Notes: generated from the letters alone by a model not told the origin. DNA of 64,000 bases from Oscillospiraceae bacterium (GCA_009780025.1 WRAV01000004.1:26166-90165), one strand, 5' to 3'; shown: positions 25,249 to 34,762, counted from the first letter of the stretch. Translations and numbers: made by a program.

Positions 25249-25982
25249 AACCATTATACCACATCGGCTTTGGCGATGAACATGGCGCAAAGACCGCTAT
25301 CCTACCCGGAGACCCCGGCCGGGTAGAAAATATTGCGCAGTATCTCGATAACCCTCGCTTCTTCCACCAAAACCGGGAGTATACCACCTGGCTGGGTGAG
25401 CTCGGGGGCCAAACTGTTATGGTCATCTCCACCGGCATGGGTGGCCCCTCCACCGCTATCTGCGTGGAAGAGCTCTTCATGACCGGCGTGCGCACCTTCA
25501 TCCGGGTGGGGACCTGCGGCGGCATGGCCGAGCAAGTAGTCGGCGGCGACGTAGTCATCGCAACAGGAGCCATCCGACAGGACGGCACAAGCAAAGAGTA
25601 CGTCCCAATCGAATTCCCCGCGGTGGCCGACCTTGAGGTCACCAACGCGCTTGTACAGGGCGCCAAAAATCTCGGCCTAAACTGGCATGCCGGTATCGTG
25701 CAGTGCAAAGACTCGTTCTACGGCCAGCACTCGCCCGGCCGTATGCCAATCGGCTACGAGCTTGAGGATAAGTGGCGGGCCTGGGTTGCCGCCGGTTGCC
25801 TGGCCTCCGAGATGGAGAGCGCGGCCCTGTATATAGTCTGCCAGACATTGGGCGCCCGCGCGGGCTGCATCCTAAATGTGGTCTGGAACCAAGAGCGCGC
25901 CGCCCGCGGCCTCTCTAACCCTGAGTGCCACGACACTTCAGCCGCGATCCGCGCCGCGATAGAGGCAGTGCGGCTACTATAA
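25245..25982 (+). CDS. udp: Uridine phosphorylase-type nucleoside phosphorylase
   Basis: A 245-residue NP-I family enzyme that would split uridine or a related nucleoside with phosphate. Motifs: AILPGDPGRVENIAQYL, ISTGMGGPSTAICVEEL, TFIRVGTCGGMAEQVVGGD, ATGAIRQDGTS and the nucleoside site ASEMESAALYIVC. The QDGTS and MES patterns favour uridine phosphorylase over PNP type I. AAGGAGG precedes the ATG, which overlaps the punA stop (ATGA), so the two are co-translated. Confidence 0.9.
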   Translation: MKPLYHIGFGDEHGAKTAILPGDPGRVENIAQYLDNPRFFHQNREYTTWLGELGGQTVMVISTGMGGPSTAICVEELFMTGVRTFIRVGTCGGMAEQVVGGDVVIATGAIRQDGTSKEYVPIEFPAVADLEVTNALVQGAKNLGLNWHAGIVQCKDSFYGQHSPGRMPIGYELEDKWRAWVAAGCLASEMESAALYIVCQTLGARAGCILNVVWNQERAARGLSNPECHDTSAAIRAAIEAVRLL

Positions 25983-26110
25983 CGGAACAGCTCTCAAATC
26001 GTTCCGCATTTTATCTATAGCAACTTAAGTACTTTATATTTTGAAACAAGACATACTGTTGTCGCATTTGGCGTGATATACTAATCAAAAACTAGAAAGG
26101 TCGTTGAAAA

Positions 26111-26557
26111 ATGAGTCAAGATATTATCAAAAGAGCGAGCGAACTCATCAACTCGAAAGCAGAGTATAGAACCGGTGACATGGAAGGTTACGCCGCACTT
26201 TCCCTTATCGACGATAACGGCTACCCCTCCGCCACCACGTTTTGCATTACAAAAGCCGACGGCATAAATTGGCTGACGTTTAATACGGCTACCGACAGAC
26301 CGTATGCTCAGCGCATCAGCAAAAACAACAAAGCCTGCGTATGTATCAATTCCGGCGCATACACAATAAATCTTGTCGGCACAGCCGAGGCGCGTACCGA
26401 CATGGAAACCAAAAAAGAAAATTGGCTTCCCATTTTTGACGGCGGACCACATTGGAGCGGAGTGGACGACCCAACACTATTAATTTTACGCTTCACAACT
26501 CAGCGCTACACCATAACTTTCGCAGACGACGGCAGTTATGCAGCGGGTAACTTGTAA
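26111..26557 (+). CDS. Pyridoxamine 5'-phosphate oxidase-like flavin-binding protein
   Basis: A 148-residue split-barrel protein. AALSLIDDNGYPSATTFCI, INWLTFNTATDRPYAQRISK and NKACVCINSGAYTINLVGTA match the PNPOx-like FMN-binding family; the residues needed for true PdxH activity are not evident, so a general flavin or F420/heme-type reductase role is possible. It starts after AAAGG. Together with the next gene it is less G+C-rich than its neighbours, which may indicate separate acquisition. Confidence 0.8.
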   Translation: MSQDIIKRASELINSKAEYRTGDMEGYAALSLIDDNGYPSATTFCITKADGINWLTFNTATDRPYAQRISKNNKACVCINSGAYTINLVGTAEARTDMETKKENWLPIFDGGPHWSGVDDPTLLILRFTTQRYTITFADDGSYAAGNL

Positions 26558-26585
26558 ATCTCACATTTACACAAGGAGACAGATT

Positions 26586-26981
26586 ATGCTTATACCAACA
26601 ATTTCTTTTCAGGGAAGATGCGATGAAGCTATCACATTTTACAAAGAAGCACTCGGGGCTCAGGTGAAAGACGTGGCGTATTACAAAGATGCGCCGAAGG
26701 AATTTGTTATGGACGTGCCGCCGAACTTTGTAATGCACTCAGAAGTGCTGGTGTTCGGAGCCGTCATTACCATGACCGACGGTGCAACAACGCCGATAAC
26801 AGGTGACTATTTTTCTCTTATGCTGATGCTCGACACCGCTGAAAGTGTAACTGCTGCCTTCAATAAACTTGCAGACGGCGGAGCAGTTATTACACCTCTT
26901 GCCCAACAATTTTGGGCGACATTATGCGGCGATGTGCAAGATCGATTCGGGATTCACTGGCATATTTGCACACAGGAATAA
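26586..26981 (+). CDS. VOC (glyoxalase/PhnB-like) family protein
   Basis: A 131-residue protein of the vicinal oxygen chelate superfamily. The start MLIPTISFQGRCDEAITFYK, then EALGAQVKDVAYYKDAP, VMHSEVLVFGAVITMTDG and the end LCGDVQDRFGIHWHICTQE are typical of PhnB/3-demethylubiquinone methyltransferase-like VOC proteins. ATG 26586 follows AAGGAGACAGATT. Substrate unknown. It follows the PNPOx-like gene by 28 bases and the two probably form a small operon ending at the terminator near 27040. Confidence 0.85.
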   Translation: MLIPTISFQGRCDEAITFYKEALGAQVKDVAYYKDAPKEFVMDVPPNFVMHSEVLVFGAVITMTDGATTPITGDYFSLMLMLDTAESVTAAFNKLADGGAVITPLAQQFWATLCGDVQDRFGIHWHICTQE

Positions 26982-27007
26982 ACAAAGCGCGAAATCTGCC
27001 CCACAAA

Positions 27008-27043
27008 AGAAACGATGTAGCACGCGCTACACCGTCTCTTTTT
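27008..27043 (+). terminator. Intrinsic terminator between the VOC gene and xdh
   Basis: CGATGTAGC (27013-27021) pairs with GCTACACCG (27026-27034) with one mismatch; extended weak pairing and TCTCTTTTT follow. It separates convergent transcripts. Confidence 0.65.
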
Positions 27044-27052
27044 GCTTTCACG

Positions 27053-29650
27053 TTACTTTTTGCGGTAATAGGTGCCTTCCATCGGCAGCTTTGTGCGCAG
27101 CACACCGTCCAGTTTGTAGTACGCGCCCTGTACCGCCGGGGCAGTGGGTATAGTGGCCAGCTCGCCCAGCCCCTTAGCGCCGTAGGCAGCCGGCAGCGCG
27201 CCGCCTTCCCGCTGGACAAAGATTACATCCATCTGCGGTGTCTCGGGCGCGCGGAAAAGTCCCAGTGTACCAAACTTCGCCTGCGGGTAACCACCCTCCA
27301 GCGGGTAGTTCTCAGTAAGCGCATAGCCCAGTCCCATCAATATGCCACCCTCAACCTGCCCTTCGGCAGCTTTGGGGTTGACAAGTGTACCCGCGTCATA
27401 CGCAGCTGTTACTCGGGTCATCTTGCCCACCTCGTCCAGCTCTACCACTTGCACCGCGTAGCTGTAGGCCACGTGGCTGACCGGGTTGGGTTTGTCGCAT
27501 CCCATTGGGTCGGTGGGCGGACCAAACTCGCCGTAGAACTCGCGACCCTCCAGCGCTTTCAGCGCCTCTTCCAGCGTTTTTCCGGATGCGCAAACTTTGT
27601 CCAGTTCGTCGCGCAGGGCCTTGGCCGTTACCACTGCCGCCTCGCCGGTAAACGTCGTCTGGCGGGAAGCAGTTGTAGTACCCGAATTCGGTGCCCGCGC
27701 GGTATCTGGCGGCTCTATAACCAACAGGCTAGGAGAAACACCCAGCGTCTCGCAGACCATTTGGGTGAGTATAGTAATCATACCCTGCCCTATGCAGGCG
27801 GCGCTTGAGCGAACATGTATTTTGCCGGCTTCAACCGAGATGATGCACCGCGAAACATCCGGCACACCTACACCCAAACCCGCGTTCTTAAAACTGCTTG
27901 CAATCCCAGCGCAGGGCGCGTTCTCGTAAAGGTCTTTGACAGCCAGCAGACACTCCACCATAGCGGTAGACTCATCAGCTATCTGGCCGTTTGGCAACAC
28001 TTGCCCCGGTCGAATCGCGTTGCGGTAGCGAATCTCCCACGGTGAAATTCCCACCATCTCGGCCAGCAAGTTGAGATTGCTCTCCATACAAAGGGCCGAC
28101 TGCGGCACCCCAAACCCACGGAAAGCGCCGCCAGGCGGGTTGTTGGTGTATGCGGCAATTCCCACCACATCTATATCCTGAAAGTTGTAGGGTCCGCCTG
28201 CGTGGGTACAGGCACGCTGCAACACCGGGCCACCAAGGCTTGCGTACGCCCCCGCGTCCGAGATAATCTCGGCTTTTACGCCGGTTATCCGCCCATTTTC
28301 GTCACATGCGGTGGTAAAGTCAATTTCCATAGCGTGGCGCTTAGGGTGTATCGCAATGCTCTCGGCCCTTGAGAGTTTGACTTTGACCGGCTTCTTGCAG
28401 AGCCAGGCAGCCAATGCTGCGTGGTGCTGTACGCTCATATCTTCCTTACCACCGAAGCCGCCGCCCACCAACATACCGCGAACACGAATCTTTTCGGGGG
28501 CAATACCCAGCATTCTGCTGCACTCCCGGCGCTCATCATATATTCCCTGGCCACCGGAGTAGATCATAAGACCGTCCTCGCCGTCCGGCATAGCTATAGC
28601 GCATTCCGGCTCCATAAATGCGTGCTCTGTGAAGGGCATTGAGTAATGCCTTGTCACCACGTGCTTCGAACGTGCAATTGCCGCGTCAGCGTCACCGCGC
28701 TTAATCTCCTGGCGGCTGAGCAGGTTGCCCTTCTCATGGAGCTGCGGCGCACCCTCGGCCAGGGACTGTGCCGGCGAGGTGATGGGCTCAAGCTCCTCAT
28801 ACTGTACGTCGATAAGCGACACCAGCTCGTCCAGAGTATCCTTGGATTTGCATACGGCAATGGCCACAGCATCACCCACATAGCGGGTGATGTCGCCCAC
28901 AGCAATCAGTGTATCCCAGTCAGATATAAACTCCAGGTGGCCGATTTTGTTCTTGCCTGGAATATCCGCCGCAGTTATTACCTTGATGCAGTCGGGGTGC
29001 TTTTCAGCCTCAGAGGCGCCAATGCTTAGCACGCGCGCGCGTGGGTATTTCGAGCGCAGCGCCTTTGCGTAGACCATGCCCTCCACCACCATATCGTCGG
29101 CATACAGCCCGGTACCCAGAGTCTTTTCCTCGGCGTCCAGCCGGTGGAAGTCTTCGCCCAGCTTGGCTGTGAACTCATGCTTCGGAATAGGCTTATCCTC
29201 GCGCAAAAACTCGGCCGCCAGCAAAATCGCATCCTCGATCTTTATATAGCCGGTACACCGGCAGATGTTTGCGCGTATCGCTTTCTTTACCTCATCGCGG
29301 GTGGGCATCTGGTTTTGGTCGAGCAGCGCCTTTGCGCTTATAACCATACCGGGGATGCAAAAGCCGCACTGCACAGCGCCAGTCACCGCGAAGGTGTAAG
29401 CGTACACCTCCCGCTCGCGCGGGGAAAGACCTTCAACCGTCAGAAGGTGCTTCCCGGCTGTTTTGGCCATGGTAGGAATGCACGCCCGGGTAGCCTTGCC
29501 GTCCACCAATACCATGCAGCTGCCGCAAGCGCCCTCGCTGCAGCCTTCTTTCACGGAGGTCAAGCGCAAGTCATCCCGCAAAAAGGAGATCAGTTTTTTA
29601 TCACCCTGTTGGGAAGATACGTTCTTCCCGTTTACAGTCAATGAATGCAT
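27053..29650 (-). CDS. Selenium-dependent-type xanthine dehydrogenase, fused 2Fe-2S and molybdenum domains
   Basis: Oxidises hypoxanthine/xanthine (or a related N-heterocycle). One 865-residue chain joins an N-terminal double 2Fe-2S domain (residues 1-155: CSEGACGSCMVLVDGKATRAC and CGFC...CRC) to a molybdopterin-binding domain with MLVGGGFGGKEDMSVQHHAA, PPGGAFRGFGVPQ, the Mo-site GMITIL region and YGAKGLGELATIPTAP. The lack of a FAD domain and the fusion match the Se-dependent xanthine dehydrogenase subfamily, which carries a labile Se ligand rather than selenocysteine. It is the last gene of the minus-strand purine arm, after an NCS2 permease. Partner FAD subunit and Se-maturation genes (yqeB/yqeC type) are not adjacent. 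Confidence 0.9.
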   Translation of the reverse strand: MHSLTVNGKNVSSQQGDKKLISFLRDDLRLTSVKEGCSEGACGSCMVLVDGKATRACIPTMAKTAGKHLLTVEGLSPREREVYAYTFAVTGAVQCGFCIPGMVISAKALLDQNQMPTRDEVKKAIRANICRCTGYIKIEDAILLAAEFLREDKPIPKHEFTAKLGEDFHRLDAEEKTLGTGLYADDMVVEGMVYAKALRSKYPRARVLSIGASEAEKHPDCIKVITAADIPGKNKIGHLEFISDWDTLIAVGDITRYVGDAVAIAVCKSKDTLDELVSLIDVQYEELEPITSPAQSLAEGAPQLHEKGNLLSRQEIKRGDADAAIARSKHVVTRHYSMPFTEHAFMEPECAIAMPDGEDGLMIYSGGQGIYDERRECSRMLGIAPEKIRVRGMLVGGGFGGKEDMSVQHHAALAAWLCKKPVKVKLSRAESIAIHPKRHAMEIDFTTACDENGRITGVKAEIISDAGAYASLGGPVLQRACTHAGGPYNFQDIDVVGIAAYTNNPPGGAFRGFGVPQSALCMESNLNLLAEMVGISPWEIRYRNAIRPGQVLPNGQIADESTAMVECLLAVKDLYENAPCAGIASSFKNAGLGVGVPDVSRCIISVEAGKIHVRSSAACIGQGMITILTQMVCETLGVSPSLLVIEPPDTARAPNSGTTTASRQTTFTGEAAVVTAKALRDELDKVCASGKTLEEALKALEGREFYGEFGPPTDPMGCDKPNPVSHVAYSYAVQVVELDEVGKMTRVTAAYDAGTLVNPKAAEGQVEGGILMGLGYALTENYPLEGGYPQAKFGTLGLFRAPETPQMDVIFVQREGGALPAAYGAKGLGELATIPTAPAVQGAYYKLDGVLRTKLPMEGTYYRKK

Positions 29651-29670
29651 AGTTTTTCTCCTTAGTTATA

Positions 29671-29701
29671 ACATTGGGAGGCCGCAATGGCCTCCCAATG
29701 T
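29671..29701 (-). terminator. Perfect 13-bp hairpin between permease and xanthine dehydrogenase genes
   Basis: ACATTGGGAGGCC (29671-29683) and its exact inverse (29689-29701), loop GCAAT. On the minus strand no long T-run follows, and it lies just before the ribosome site of the xdh gene, so it may reduce or process read-through between the two genes. A second hairpin CACCGG/CCGGTG is adjacent (about 29715-29734). Confidence 0.6.
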
Positions 29702-29751
29702 CTTGTTGTTCTCACCGGCTAAGCTACCGGTGTAAGTTTATCGGTATGCGT

Positions 29752-31203
29752 TTAAACGTACTCGATTTGCTCTTTGCCTGCACTCGCTTTGACTTTCGCA
29801 AAATCTTCCTTGGACATAAAGAGCAGGTTGACAAGGATCGCGACAACAGACATCAGAAGCACACGGTCACTAAAGATAAACTGCATCCAGCTGGGGAAGC
29901 TGCTGATGAGAGCGGCGTTTCCAGGAGGTGCAAAGCCAAGACCGATTGCAAATGTGATACAGAGCTGAGAGATCTTCTTGGGTGGGAATCCGTCCTTAGC
30001 AATCAGAACGATAGCGTTTGTCATGATGAAGGCAAATACTGCAAGGATACCACCGCCTATAACAGCTGGAGGCATGGTCGCAAATACAGCGGCAACCGGC
30101 GGGAAGAGGCTTGCCAAAATCAGGGTGAACGCAGTGAGAGCAACTACCCACTTGCTGATAACTTTGGTGTACGCAACCAGCGCGGAGTTCTGGCCAAACT
30201 CAGTGTTGGGCAGACCATTGAATATCAAGGTGATAATTGAGCCAACACCATCAGCAAAGAGCGCACCTGAAGTTTCTTTGTTGGTGGCCATTCTGCCCAT
30301 CGACTGGGATGTGATGGTGTGGGTGTAGCCGATTGTCGCAAGAGCCGATACGATGTACACCGCCAAGAACATACCAATAGCCCACGGGTAGAATACCGGC
30401 CCGATAGCAAGCGGTCTCGGAACTTCGAATATCGCGGCTTGTGTTATTGGGTAGAAGTCAACAATACCGGCAGCAATGGACATGCCGTAACCGACCGCCA
30501 TAGCAAACAGTACCGACGCAAGCTTCCATATGCCTTTGCCAAAGCGCTGCAGGAGTATGTAAATAAGAAATACGGTACCGGCAATCAACATATTTTGCGC
30601 CGAGCCAAAGTATGGGTTGGTCGCCGGGCTGCCGCCGCCAAAGTTATTGGTACCGACAGTCAAGAGAGATATACCAAGCGAGAGAAGAACCGCACCCAAA
30701 ACAACCGGCGGAAGGAAGGGCTTCACGTACTTATAGCACCCGCCAAATACAATCTCGATAAGGGCGGCTACCATAAGACCGCCGACCACGACGCCTATGG
30801 GGTTGGGGTGTCCCATATTAACAGCCGTTATGGCAACCGCTGTCATCGGGGGCACGAAGGTCATTGACGTACCCATAACGATAGGCAAGTTGGCACCTAT
30901 CATCCAGTTTTTGCCAAGACGTATGGGGTAACAGTTGAGCAGCGTCGCGATACCCGCGCCAATCATTGCACCTTGCAGCATGATAATTCTCTGGCCCAGC
31001 GTCGCTTCGGCAACAGCTGTTATCAGCATTATCGGCACAAGGTTACTGGCGTACATGGCGAGCAAATGCTGGAGCGCCACCGGGTAGGCAAGGCTAAGCT
31101 TTGGGCGGGCCTCCAGTATATGCATCTTCGCAGTTTCTTCGTCCATTGTCGAAAAGTCGACCGTCGCGCGGGTCAGGGTCTTTTCTTCTGTCGGGTTGCT
31201 CAT
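29752..31203 (-). CDS. NCS2-family purine (xanthine/urate) permease
   Basis: A 483-residue inner-membrane transporter with 12-14 hydrophobic segments, of the nucleobase-cation symporter-2 (UraA/XanQ/UacT) family. Visible family features: LQHLLAMYASNLVPIML in the first helix, the QNSALVAYTKV stretch corresponding to the NCS2 signature and GGGILAVFAFI. Location between YgeW/YgeY and a xanthine dehydrogenase argues for xanthine, urate or hypoxanthine rather than uracil. AGGAGGGAATT precedes the ATG. A 149-bp foldback repeat separates it from ygeW upstream. Confidence 0.92.
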   Translation of the reverse strand: MSNPTEEKTLTRATVDFSTMDEETAKMHILEARPKLSLAYPVALQHLLAMYASNLVPIMLITAVAEATLGQRIIMLQGAMIGAGIATLLNCYPIRLGKNWMIGANLPIVMGTSMTFVPPMTAVAITAVNMGHPNPIGVVVGGLMVAALIEIVFGGCYKYVKPFLPPVVLGAVLLSLGISLLTVGTNNFGGGSPATNPYFGSAQNMLIAGTVFLIYILLQRFGKGIWKLASVLFAMAVGYGMSIAAGIVDFYPITQAAIFEVPRPLAIGPVFYPWAIGMFLAVYIVSALATIGYTHTITSQSMGRMATNKETSGALFADGVGSIITLIFNGLPNTEFGQNSALVAYTKVISKWVVALTAFTLILASLFPPVAAVFATMPPAVIGGGILAVFAFIMTNAIVLIAKDGFPPKKISQLCITFAIGLGFAPPGNAALISSFPSWMQFIFSDRVLLMSVVAILVNLLFMSKEDFAKVKASAGKEQIEYV

Positions 31204-31269
31204 TGTGTAATTCCCTCCTAAATGTTATTTTGCACTACACACCTATTGCGTCGCGAGTCTCAAAAACTA

Positions 31270-31418
31270 TATTCAATACTCGAACCGCCCCAGGCCCGGC
31301 GATTTTTTCGCTATGCTGCGTCAATTTTTCTTGGAATCCACAAAGGATTCCTGCAAAAAAATTTCCTTGACTAGCAAAAAAATCGCTTCGGCTCATGGGC
31401 AATCCTCGTTATTGAATA
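31270..31418. repeat. 149-bp foldback element with terminal TATTCAATA
   Basis: The ends are TATTCAATA (31270-31278) and TATTGAATA (31410-31418). The arms pair imperfectly over about 70 bases around a central GGAATCC/GGATTCC hairpin (31333-31351). The right-arm core GAGCCGAAGCGATT (minus strand) recurs in the foldback at 48289-48406. It lies between ygeW and the permease gene, within the same transcription unit, so it would fold in the mRNA. Confidence 0.75.
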
Positions 31419-31423
31419 CAGGT

Positions 31424-32614
31424 TTATTTCAAGAACCGCGGTTTGGCAGATTTTGCAAGCTCGGCAAGTATTTTGCTGGGGTCTTTGCACTTGGCGAGGA
31501 ACATCATGGCCGCGATGATGTATGGCTTGTAGCCGGCCTCTTTGTAGAGCGGCTCGCGGTAGCGGTCAAAAACGCTGGCGCAAACTTCGCCCTGCTCACA
31601 GCTAACACCGGTGATGTCGGCAGGCAGGCAGTGCATGTAGAGAGCCTTGCCGCCCTTGGTCAACTTCATCATCTCTTCGGTGCATTCCCAGTCTTTGTGC
31701 TTTGCGTTCTGGGTAAGCAGCTCTTTTTCGAGGGCCTTTATGCCGTCGTTGTCGCCGTTTCCGTAAAGTACAGTGCGCTTTTCCATAGCCGCATAGGGCG
31801 CCCAGCTCTTAGGATAAACTATGTCCGCGTCTTTGAACGCCTCTGCCATAGAGTTGGTCTTTACAAACTTGGTGCCGTTCTTGGCTGCGTTGGCCGCAGC
31901 TACCTTTTCAACATCGCTCATAATCTCGTAGCCTTCGGGATGAGCAAGGCTTACATCCATGCCGAAGCGGCTCATCAAACCGACCACGCCCTGGGGCACG
32001 GAAAGCGGCTTGCCGTAAGAGGGAGAGTACGCCCATGTCATGGCAATCTTCTTGCCCTTGAGGTTCTCAACGCCACCAAAGTGGTGGATGATGTGCAGCA
32101 TATCGGCCATCGACTGTGTGGGGTGATCGATGTCGCATTGCAGGTTGACGAGAGTCGGGCGCTGCTCGAGCACGCCGTTCTTGTAGCCTTGCTCCACCGA
32201 CTGGGCAACTTCACGCATGTAGGTGTTGCCCTTGCCTATGTACATGTCGTCGCGAATACCAATAACGTCGGCCATAAAGGAGATCATGTTAGCAGTCTCG
32301 CGGACAGTCTCGCCATGGGCGATCTGGCTTTTGCCTTCGTCCAAGTCTTGCAGCGCAAGGCCGAGGAGGTTGGCAGCTGAGCCGAAAGAGAACCTTGTGC
32401 GAGTGGAATTGTCGCGGAAAAGGGAAACCGCCAGCCCACTGTCAAAGATTTTGGCGGAAACGTTGTTCTCACGCAGCTCCCGTAGTGCGTCTGCAACGGT
32501 AAAGACAGCGTCGATCTCATCGTCGGTCTTCTCCCAAGTCAGCAAGAAGTCGTTCTCGAACATGTCGCCAAACTTTAGTGCGTCCAGTCTTTTTGTGAAT
32601 TGTTCGATGTTCAT
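31424..32614 (-). CDS. ygeW: Knotted carbamoyltransferase YgeW
   Basis: A 396-residue aspartate/ornithine carbamoyltransferase-fold protein of the YgeW family, found with anaerobic purine-breakdown genes; proposed to act on a ureido/carbamoyl intermediate such as oxamate or a diaminopropionate derivative. Carbamoyl-phosphate motif: RDNSTRTRFSFGSAANLLG (about residues 68-86). Others: QCDIDHPTQSMADMLHI, MTWAYSPSYGKPLSVPQG (YgeW-type substrate loop) and ALYMHCLPADITG. ATG 32614 was preferred to an upstream in-frame start since GGGAAGGAATTTTAGC precedes it and family members start MNIEQF-like. ygeY lies 25 bases upstream. Confidence 0.94.
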   Translation of the reverse strand: MNIEQFTKRLDALKFGDMFENDFLLTWEKTDDEIDAVFTVADALRELRENNVSAKIFDSGLAVSLFRDNSTRTRFSFGSAANLLGLALQDLDEGKSQIAHGETVRETANMISFMADVIGIRDDMYIGKGNTYMREVAQSVEQGYKNGVLEQRPTLVNLQCDIDHPTQSMADMLHIIHHFGGVENLKGKKIAMTWAYSPSYGKPLSVPQGVVGLMSRFGMDVSLAHPEGYEIMSDVEKVAAANAAKNGTKFVKTNSMAEAFKDADIVYPKSWAPYAAMEKRTVLYGNGDNDGIKALEKELLTQNAKHKDWECTEEMMKLTKGGKALYMHCLPADITGVSCEQGEVCASVFDRYREPLYKEAGYKPYIIAAMMFLAKCKDPSKILAELAKSAKPRFLK

Positions 32615-32639
32615 GCTAAAATTCCTTCCCTTCGCAAAG

Positions 32640-33959
32640 TTATTTGTTGTCGCGGGTGTATATAGTGGGCAGCGCGGCATACACTGCTGCGCTAGTCACT
32701 AGGTCTTGCTTCCAGGTTTTCTCGTCAGGAGCGTGCGCTTGAGCTTCGGCACCGGGGCCAAAGCCTATGCAGGGGATGCCGTTGCGCCCCATTATTGTAA
32801 CACCGTTTGTCGAAAATGTCCACTTGTCTGTCAGCGGGCGGGCCTTGCGGGGCGCGTCTGTCTCGCCCGGGCCAAAGCGCTCGTTACCGTACAGACTTGT
32901 GTAGGTTTCCTGCATAGCGCGAGTGACAGGATGGTCTTCTGGGATAACCCAAGTCGGGAAGTAGCACTCGATAGGGTACTCAAGGCCTGTGTACGCCGGG
33001 CGGCTGTACTCGTACATCGAAACCTTTACATCATCGCCGTATTTTTGCACCGCTGGCAGCGCACGAATCTCGTCGAGGCAGCTCTCCCATGTTTCACCTG
33101 CGGTCATTCTGCGGTCAAGAGATACCGAGCAGGAATCGGCCACGGCGCAGCGGCTGGGCGAAGTGAAGAAAATCTCGCTGGCGGTTATGGTTCCCTGGCT
33201 AAGGAAGCGAGCTTCCTTCCACTCGGGGTTGAACTTCTCGTCCAGCATTTTGGCAAGGCCTTTGATTGCGGTGCTCTCGCCGGCGCCATTGTTGTTGAGC
33301 GAGCGAACATCCTGGAGTATATCGGCCATTTTGTAAATAGCGTTATCTCCGCGATATGGCGCCGACCCGTGGCAGGATACGCCCCTCACGTCTACGCGGA
33401 TTTCCATTCGCCCGCGCTGACCGCGATAGATGCCGCCGTCGGTGGGCTCGGTGATTACGCAGAAGTCCGGCTTTACGCCGTGCTCTTTGATTATGTACTG
33501 CCAGCACAAACCGTCGCAGTCTTCTTCCTGAACAGTAGCGGTTACCACAACCCTGTACTTGTCGGTGAGTAGGCCCAGGTCCTTCATAATCTTAGCGCCG
33601 TAAACCGCGGAAACAATCCCGCCCTCTTGGTCGGAAACGCCGCGACCACCGATTTCGGTCTCGTTCTCGTAGCCTTCGTAGGGGTCGAAGGTCCAGTTGC
33701 TCAGGTTGCCTACGCCCACGGTGTCAATATGACCGTCATAGGCTATGAGGGTTTTGCCGGTGCCCATAAAGCCCAGCAGGTTGCCCATTCCGTCGATCTC
33801 CACTTTGTCGTAGCCGAGGTCGCGCATCTCTTGGGCCACGCGGTCAATCTTTGCCTTCTCGTCGCAGCTCTCGCCCGGGAACTTAATCATGTCCCGCAAA
33901 AGCTTGGTCATCGCCGCCTCGTATCCCTGTGCGGCCTCTTTGATTTTCGCGAAATCCAT
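32640..33959 (-). CDS. ygeY: YgeY family selenium metabolism-linked M20 hydrolase
   Basis: A 439-residue M20-family metal-dependent amidohydrolase/peptidase of the YgeY subfamily, whose members track with Se-dependent molybdenum hydroxylase loci. Metal and catalytic motifs: [15 protein letters not shown] (about residue 75), [33 protein letters not shown] (Glu-Glu pair), [20 protein letters not shown] and [11 protein letters not shown], with a C-terminal His in [11 protein letters not shown]. It is thought to hydrolyse a purine-derived acyl/carbamoyl diaminopropionate intermediate; not proven here. AAAGGAATG precedes the ATG. Confidence 0.93.
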   Translation of the reverse strand: MDFAKIKEAAQGYEAAMTKLLRDMIKFPGESCDEKAKIDRVAQEMRDLGYDKVEIDGMGNLLGFMGTGKTLIAYDGHIDTVGVGNLSNWTFDPYEGYENETEIGGRGVSDQEGGIVSAVYGAKIMKDLGLLTDKYRVVVTATVQEEDCDGLCWQYIIKEHGVKPDFCVITEPTDGGIYRGQRGRMEIRVDVRGVSCHGSAPYRGDNAIYKMADILQDVRSLNNNGAGESTAIKGLAKMLDEKFNPEWKEARFLSQGTITASEIFFTSPSRCAVADSCSVSLDRRMTAGETWESCLDEIRALPAVQKYGDDVKVSMYEYSRPAYTGLEYPIECYFPTWVIPEDHPVTRAMQETYTSLYGNERFGPGETDAPRKARPLTDKWTFSTNGVTIMGRNGIPCIGFGPGAEAQAHAPDEKTWKQDLVTSAAVYAALPTIYTRDNK

Positions 33960-33987
33960 AAGTACTCATTCCTTTCTGAATAATTAT

Positions 33988-34638
33988 CTATTTTCCGGTT
34001 GGTTCACTGTCCAAATAGTTGTAAAGAGTATACTTGGAGATATCGTAGTACTTGGTCACCCTATCCCCCGCCTTCTTTACAAGGAAGGCGCCCTTTTGGT
34101 CTAGGTAGTGCACCGCTCTTACTTTGTCTTCCTTGCTCATTAGCGCAACAGGCTTTTTGCCCACATACTCCCACGACTCCTCGAGCAGCTGGTCAAGAAG
34201 GTCGTTCACGTTCGGGGTGATAGTGCTTACCTCGCGATCTTTTTTATCCTGCTCAGCCGTGATGAACTGCCCGAGCACCGAAAACGTGTGAGAAAACTGG
34301 GTGATGTCATAATTTATGCCGAGCAGCGCTATCACTTCACCCTGTGGGTCCTTTACGTAGATAGATGATGACTTTAGCAGTCTGCCATCCGGGGTACGGG
34401 TTAGATAGCTTAGGGCGTCTTGAACTCCCGCTTTGTCTTTAAGTGCACTTAGCACTATTTCGCTCGCGTCATCGCCTACTTTGCGTTTGGTCACATGCCC
34501 GTTTTCAATCGCTATAATTGTCTGCTCGTAGCCCTTTGTCAGGTCGTGCACCGCCACCTCACAGTCAGACCCAAACTGCGCGGCCAAAGCTTTGGCAACC
34601 TGCGCAAGCAATTTTTTAACGTAGTCTGCGTCAGGCAT
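33988..34638 (-). CDS. YheO-like PAS domain transcriptional regulator
   Basis: A 216-residue regulator: an N-terminal YheO-like PAS domain (about residues 1-120, FGSDCEVAVHDLTKGYEQTI, NGHVTKRKVGDDASE, SSSIYVKDPQGEVIALLGI) and a C-terminal DUF/YheO helix-turn-helix (YLDQKGAFLVKKAGDRVTKY, DISKYTLYNYL). Lying between dpaL and ygeY, it probably controls the purine arm in response to a pathway intermediate. ATG 34638 follows GAGGAAAAGAAA. An in-frame ATG at 34776, inside the end of dpaL and preceded by GGGAGG, would add 46 residues; the choice is open. Confidence 0.85.
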   Translation of the reverse strand: MPDADYVKKLLAQVAKALAAQFGSDCEVAVHDLTKGYEQTIIAIENGHVTKRKVGDDASEIVLSALKDKAGVQDALSYLTRTPDGRLLKSSSIYVKDPQGEVIALLGINYDITQFSHTFSVLGQFITAEQDKKDREVSTITPNVNDLLDQLLEESWEYVGKKPVALMSKEDKVRAVHYLDQKGAFLVKKAGDRVTKYYDISKYTLYNYLDSEPTGK

Positions 34639-34762
34639 TTTCTTTTCCTCTTTTGCACTCTGGTTCGAGGTAGGGACACCATAATGGGCCAGAAGGTTAG
34701 TGCAGAAAGTCATCGCATCTACTTCCCCGTTCTCCAAACGCTCTTCTCCATCGCGCGCCCTC

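Noticed and set aside
27053..29650. Selenocysteine-encoding UGA in the Se-dependent xanthine dehydrogenase
   Set aside because: The reading frame is uninterrupted, and this family uses a labile selenium ligand at the Mo centre rather than selenocysteine.
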